From Actinomycetota bacterium (GTDB taxonomy: Bacteria > Actinomycetota > Thermoleophilia > UBA2241), in contig PKYM01000337.1 of NCBI GenBank assembly GCA_003132645.1, forward strand, positions 2,908 to 8,737: 5,830 nt of DNA, given 5' to 3'. Position numbers and translations under genes: made by a program. The notes under the pieces were generated by a model. The model was not told where the DNA came from, did not search any database, and saw only the letters and a list, made by a program, of their open reading frames with translations. Below are positions 4,778 through 5,830 of this stretch, piece after piece (within the stretch, counting starts at the first letter, position 1; every line of letters starts with the position of its first letter).

Positions 4778-5830
4778 TCAGCCGGCGGCGGGCTCGGGTG
4801 TGCCGGTCGCGGCCACGCTCGCCTGCTGGGCCTCGAAGTCGAGCGTGTCGAGGTACTTTTCGGCCTCGATGGCCGCCAGCGCGCCTTCGCCGACGGCGTT
4901 GGCGATCTGCTTGATCAGTCCGGCGCGCGCGTCGCCGCAGGCGAAGAGCCCGGGCCGGCTCGTGCGCAGATGCTCGTCGGTCACGATGTAGCCGTTGTCG
5001 TCGAGTGCGACGACGTCCTGCAGGAAGTCAGTGTTGGGGAGCTGGCCGACGTAGAAGAACACGCCCGCGACCGGCAGCGTGTGCTGCGAGTGGTCGAGCA
5101 GGTCTTCGTAGTCGACCGCCTCGACCTTGGTCTCGCCGACGATGGCCCGCACCTGGCCGTTCCAGTGGAAGTGCATGTTGGGCTGGGCGAAGGCGCGCTC
5201 CTGGGCGATCTTCGCGGCGCGTAGCTCGTCGCGGCGGTGGATGACGTGCACCGTCGAGGCGAAGCGGGCGAGGAACATGCCCTCTTCGACGGCCGAATCG
5301 CCGCCGCCGATCACCACGACCTCCTTGTCGCGGTAGAGCGGCCCGTCGCAGGTGGCGCAGTACGATACGCCGTGGCCCATGAACTCGGCTTCGCCGGGCA
5401 CGCCGAGGCGGCGCGCCTCGACCCCGGGCGACAGCACGACGGCCCGAGCGGCCACCGTCTCCTCGTCGGTGACGACCAGCCAGCCGCCCCCGGGACGCTG
5501 TTCGAGGGCCACGACACTGGTGATCTCGCGCAGGTCGGCGCCGAACTCGATCGCCTGCTGCTTCATGAGCTCGGAGAGCTCGAAGCCGGTGACGCCCTGG
5601 GGAAAGCCCGGGTAGTTCTCGATGCGCTCGGTGACGTTCATGATGCCGCCGGCCGTGTTGCGTTCGAGCACGACGGTGGTGAGGCGCGCTCGCGAGGCGT
5701 AGATCGCGGCCGTCATGCCGCCCGGGCCGGCGCCCACGATGGCGACGTCGAAAAGGTCGGGCTGGGCGCCGTCGCCGGCGGGCTGGGAATCGTCGCCGGC
5801 GGGCCGGGCGCCGTCGCCGGACAGCGAGGC
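4778..5830 (-). CDS. trxB: Thioredoxin reductase, NADPH-dependent (5' end outside window)
   Basis: A flavoprotein that passes electrons from NADPH through FAD and a redox disulfide to thioredoxin. Visible in order: FAD-binding DVAIVGAGPGGMTAAIYASRA; ENYPGFPQGVTG; the redox-active Cys pair CATC near 5348-5359; the NADPH Rossmann motif VVIGGGDSAVEEG; HRRDELRA, the basic motif usual for NADPH; and C-terminal FACGDARAGLIKQIANAVGEGALAA for FAD. The presence of both NADPH motifs argues against the ferredoxin- or flavin-dependent relatives. The GTG at 5735-5737 is the Val inside IVGAGPGG, so it cannot be the start. The frame stays open to the window edge, adding at least 31 residues: a repetitive segment (SGDGARP, AGDDSQP, AGDGAQP) and then DLFDVAIV. 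No ATG, GTG or TTG occurs in that extension, so the true start lies outside. It is followed by trxA. Confidence 0.95.
   Translation of the reverse strand, partial: ASLSGDGARPAGDDSQPAGDGAQPDLFDVAIVGAGPGGMTAAIYASRARLTTVVLERNTAGGIMNVTERIENYPGFPQGVTGFELSELMKQQAIEFGADLREITSVVALEQRPGGGWLVVTDEETVAARAVVLSPGVEARRLGVPGEAEFMGHGVSYCATCDGPLYRDKEVVVIGGGDSAVEEGMFLARFASTVHVIHRRDELRAAKIAQERAFAQPNMHFHWNGQVRAIVGETKVEAVDYEDLLDHSQHTLPVAGVFFYVGQLPNTDFLQDVVALDDNGYIVTDEHLRTSRPGLFACGDARAGLIKQIANAVGEGALAAIEAEKYLDTLDFEAQQASVAATGTPEPAAG
5759..5821 (-). repeat. Three tandem 21-bp repeats encoding an N-terminal heptapeptide repeat in TrxB
   Basis: Three contiguous 21-base units (5759-5779, 5780-5800, 5801-5821) share the plus-strand pattern gggctgggcgccgtcgcc followed by ggc or gga. 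The second differs from the first at three positions and the third at two. In the trxB frame they encode AGDGAQP, AGDDSQP and SGDGARP. The array may continue beyond the window edge. Confidence 0.75.

Noticed and set aside
5735..5737. GTG as the start of thioredoxin reductase
   Set aside because: It encodes the Val of the FAD-binding IVGAGPGG strand. Starting there would remove the first beta strand, and DVAI is encoded in frame just upstream.

Overview
The window (about 5.8 kb, strongly GC-rich, GTG starts common, short intergenic gaps) looks like chromosomal DNA of a high-GC bacterium. The style of the secreted protein and the eukaryote-like isoleucyl-tRNA synthetase would fit an environmental Actinomycetota (Coriobacteriia-like) or Chloroflexota lineage. 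That placement is an inference; no rRNA or other decisive marker is present.

Plus strand, 1-1943: the 3' part of an isoleucyl-tRNA synthetase gene (ileS, eukaryote-like type) is followed 15 bases later by a small class I SAM-dependent methyltransferase whose SAM-binding motifs are partly degenerate. The two are probably co-transcribed.

Minus strand, 5830-1940: read in its own direction, this arm starts with a thioredoxin reductase (trxB; 5' end outside the window, with an unusual N-terminal heptapeptide repeat). Next come thioredoxin (trxA, gap 34 bases) and a 62-residue 4-oxalocrotonate-tautomerase-family enzyme (gap 16 bases), giving a compact redox/tautomerase operon. A leader region of about 170 bases with several nested inverted repeats follows, then a large Sec-exported protein. 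In that protein a seven-bladed FG-GAP/VCBS propeller with seven intact calcium-type loops appears to be inserted inside an Fn3-like domain, followed by two Ig-like domains and a basic tail.

The two arms converge. The methyltransferase and secreted-protein genes end tail to tail and overlap by the four bases CTAG, which supply both stop codons. Just beyond lies a very GC-rich hairpin without a T-tract.

Functionally, trxB and trxA form a complete NADPH-thioredoxin couple. The tautomerase, the methyltransferase substrate and the ligand of the secreted propeller cannot be deduced. No mobile element, CRISPR array, tRNA or rRNA was seen. The points most worth checking are the nested propeller/Fn3 architecture, the structured leader upstream of it, and the TrxB N-terminal repeats.
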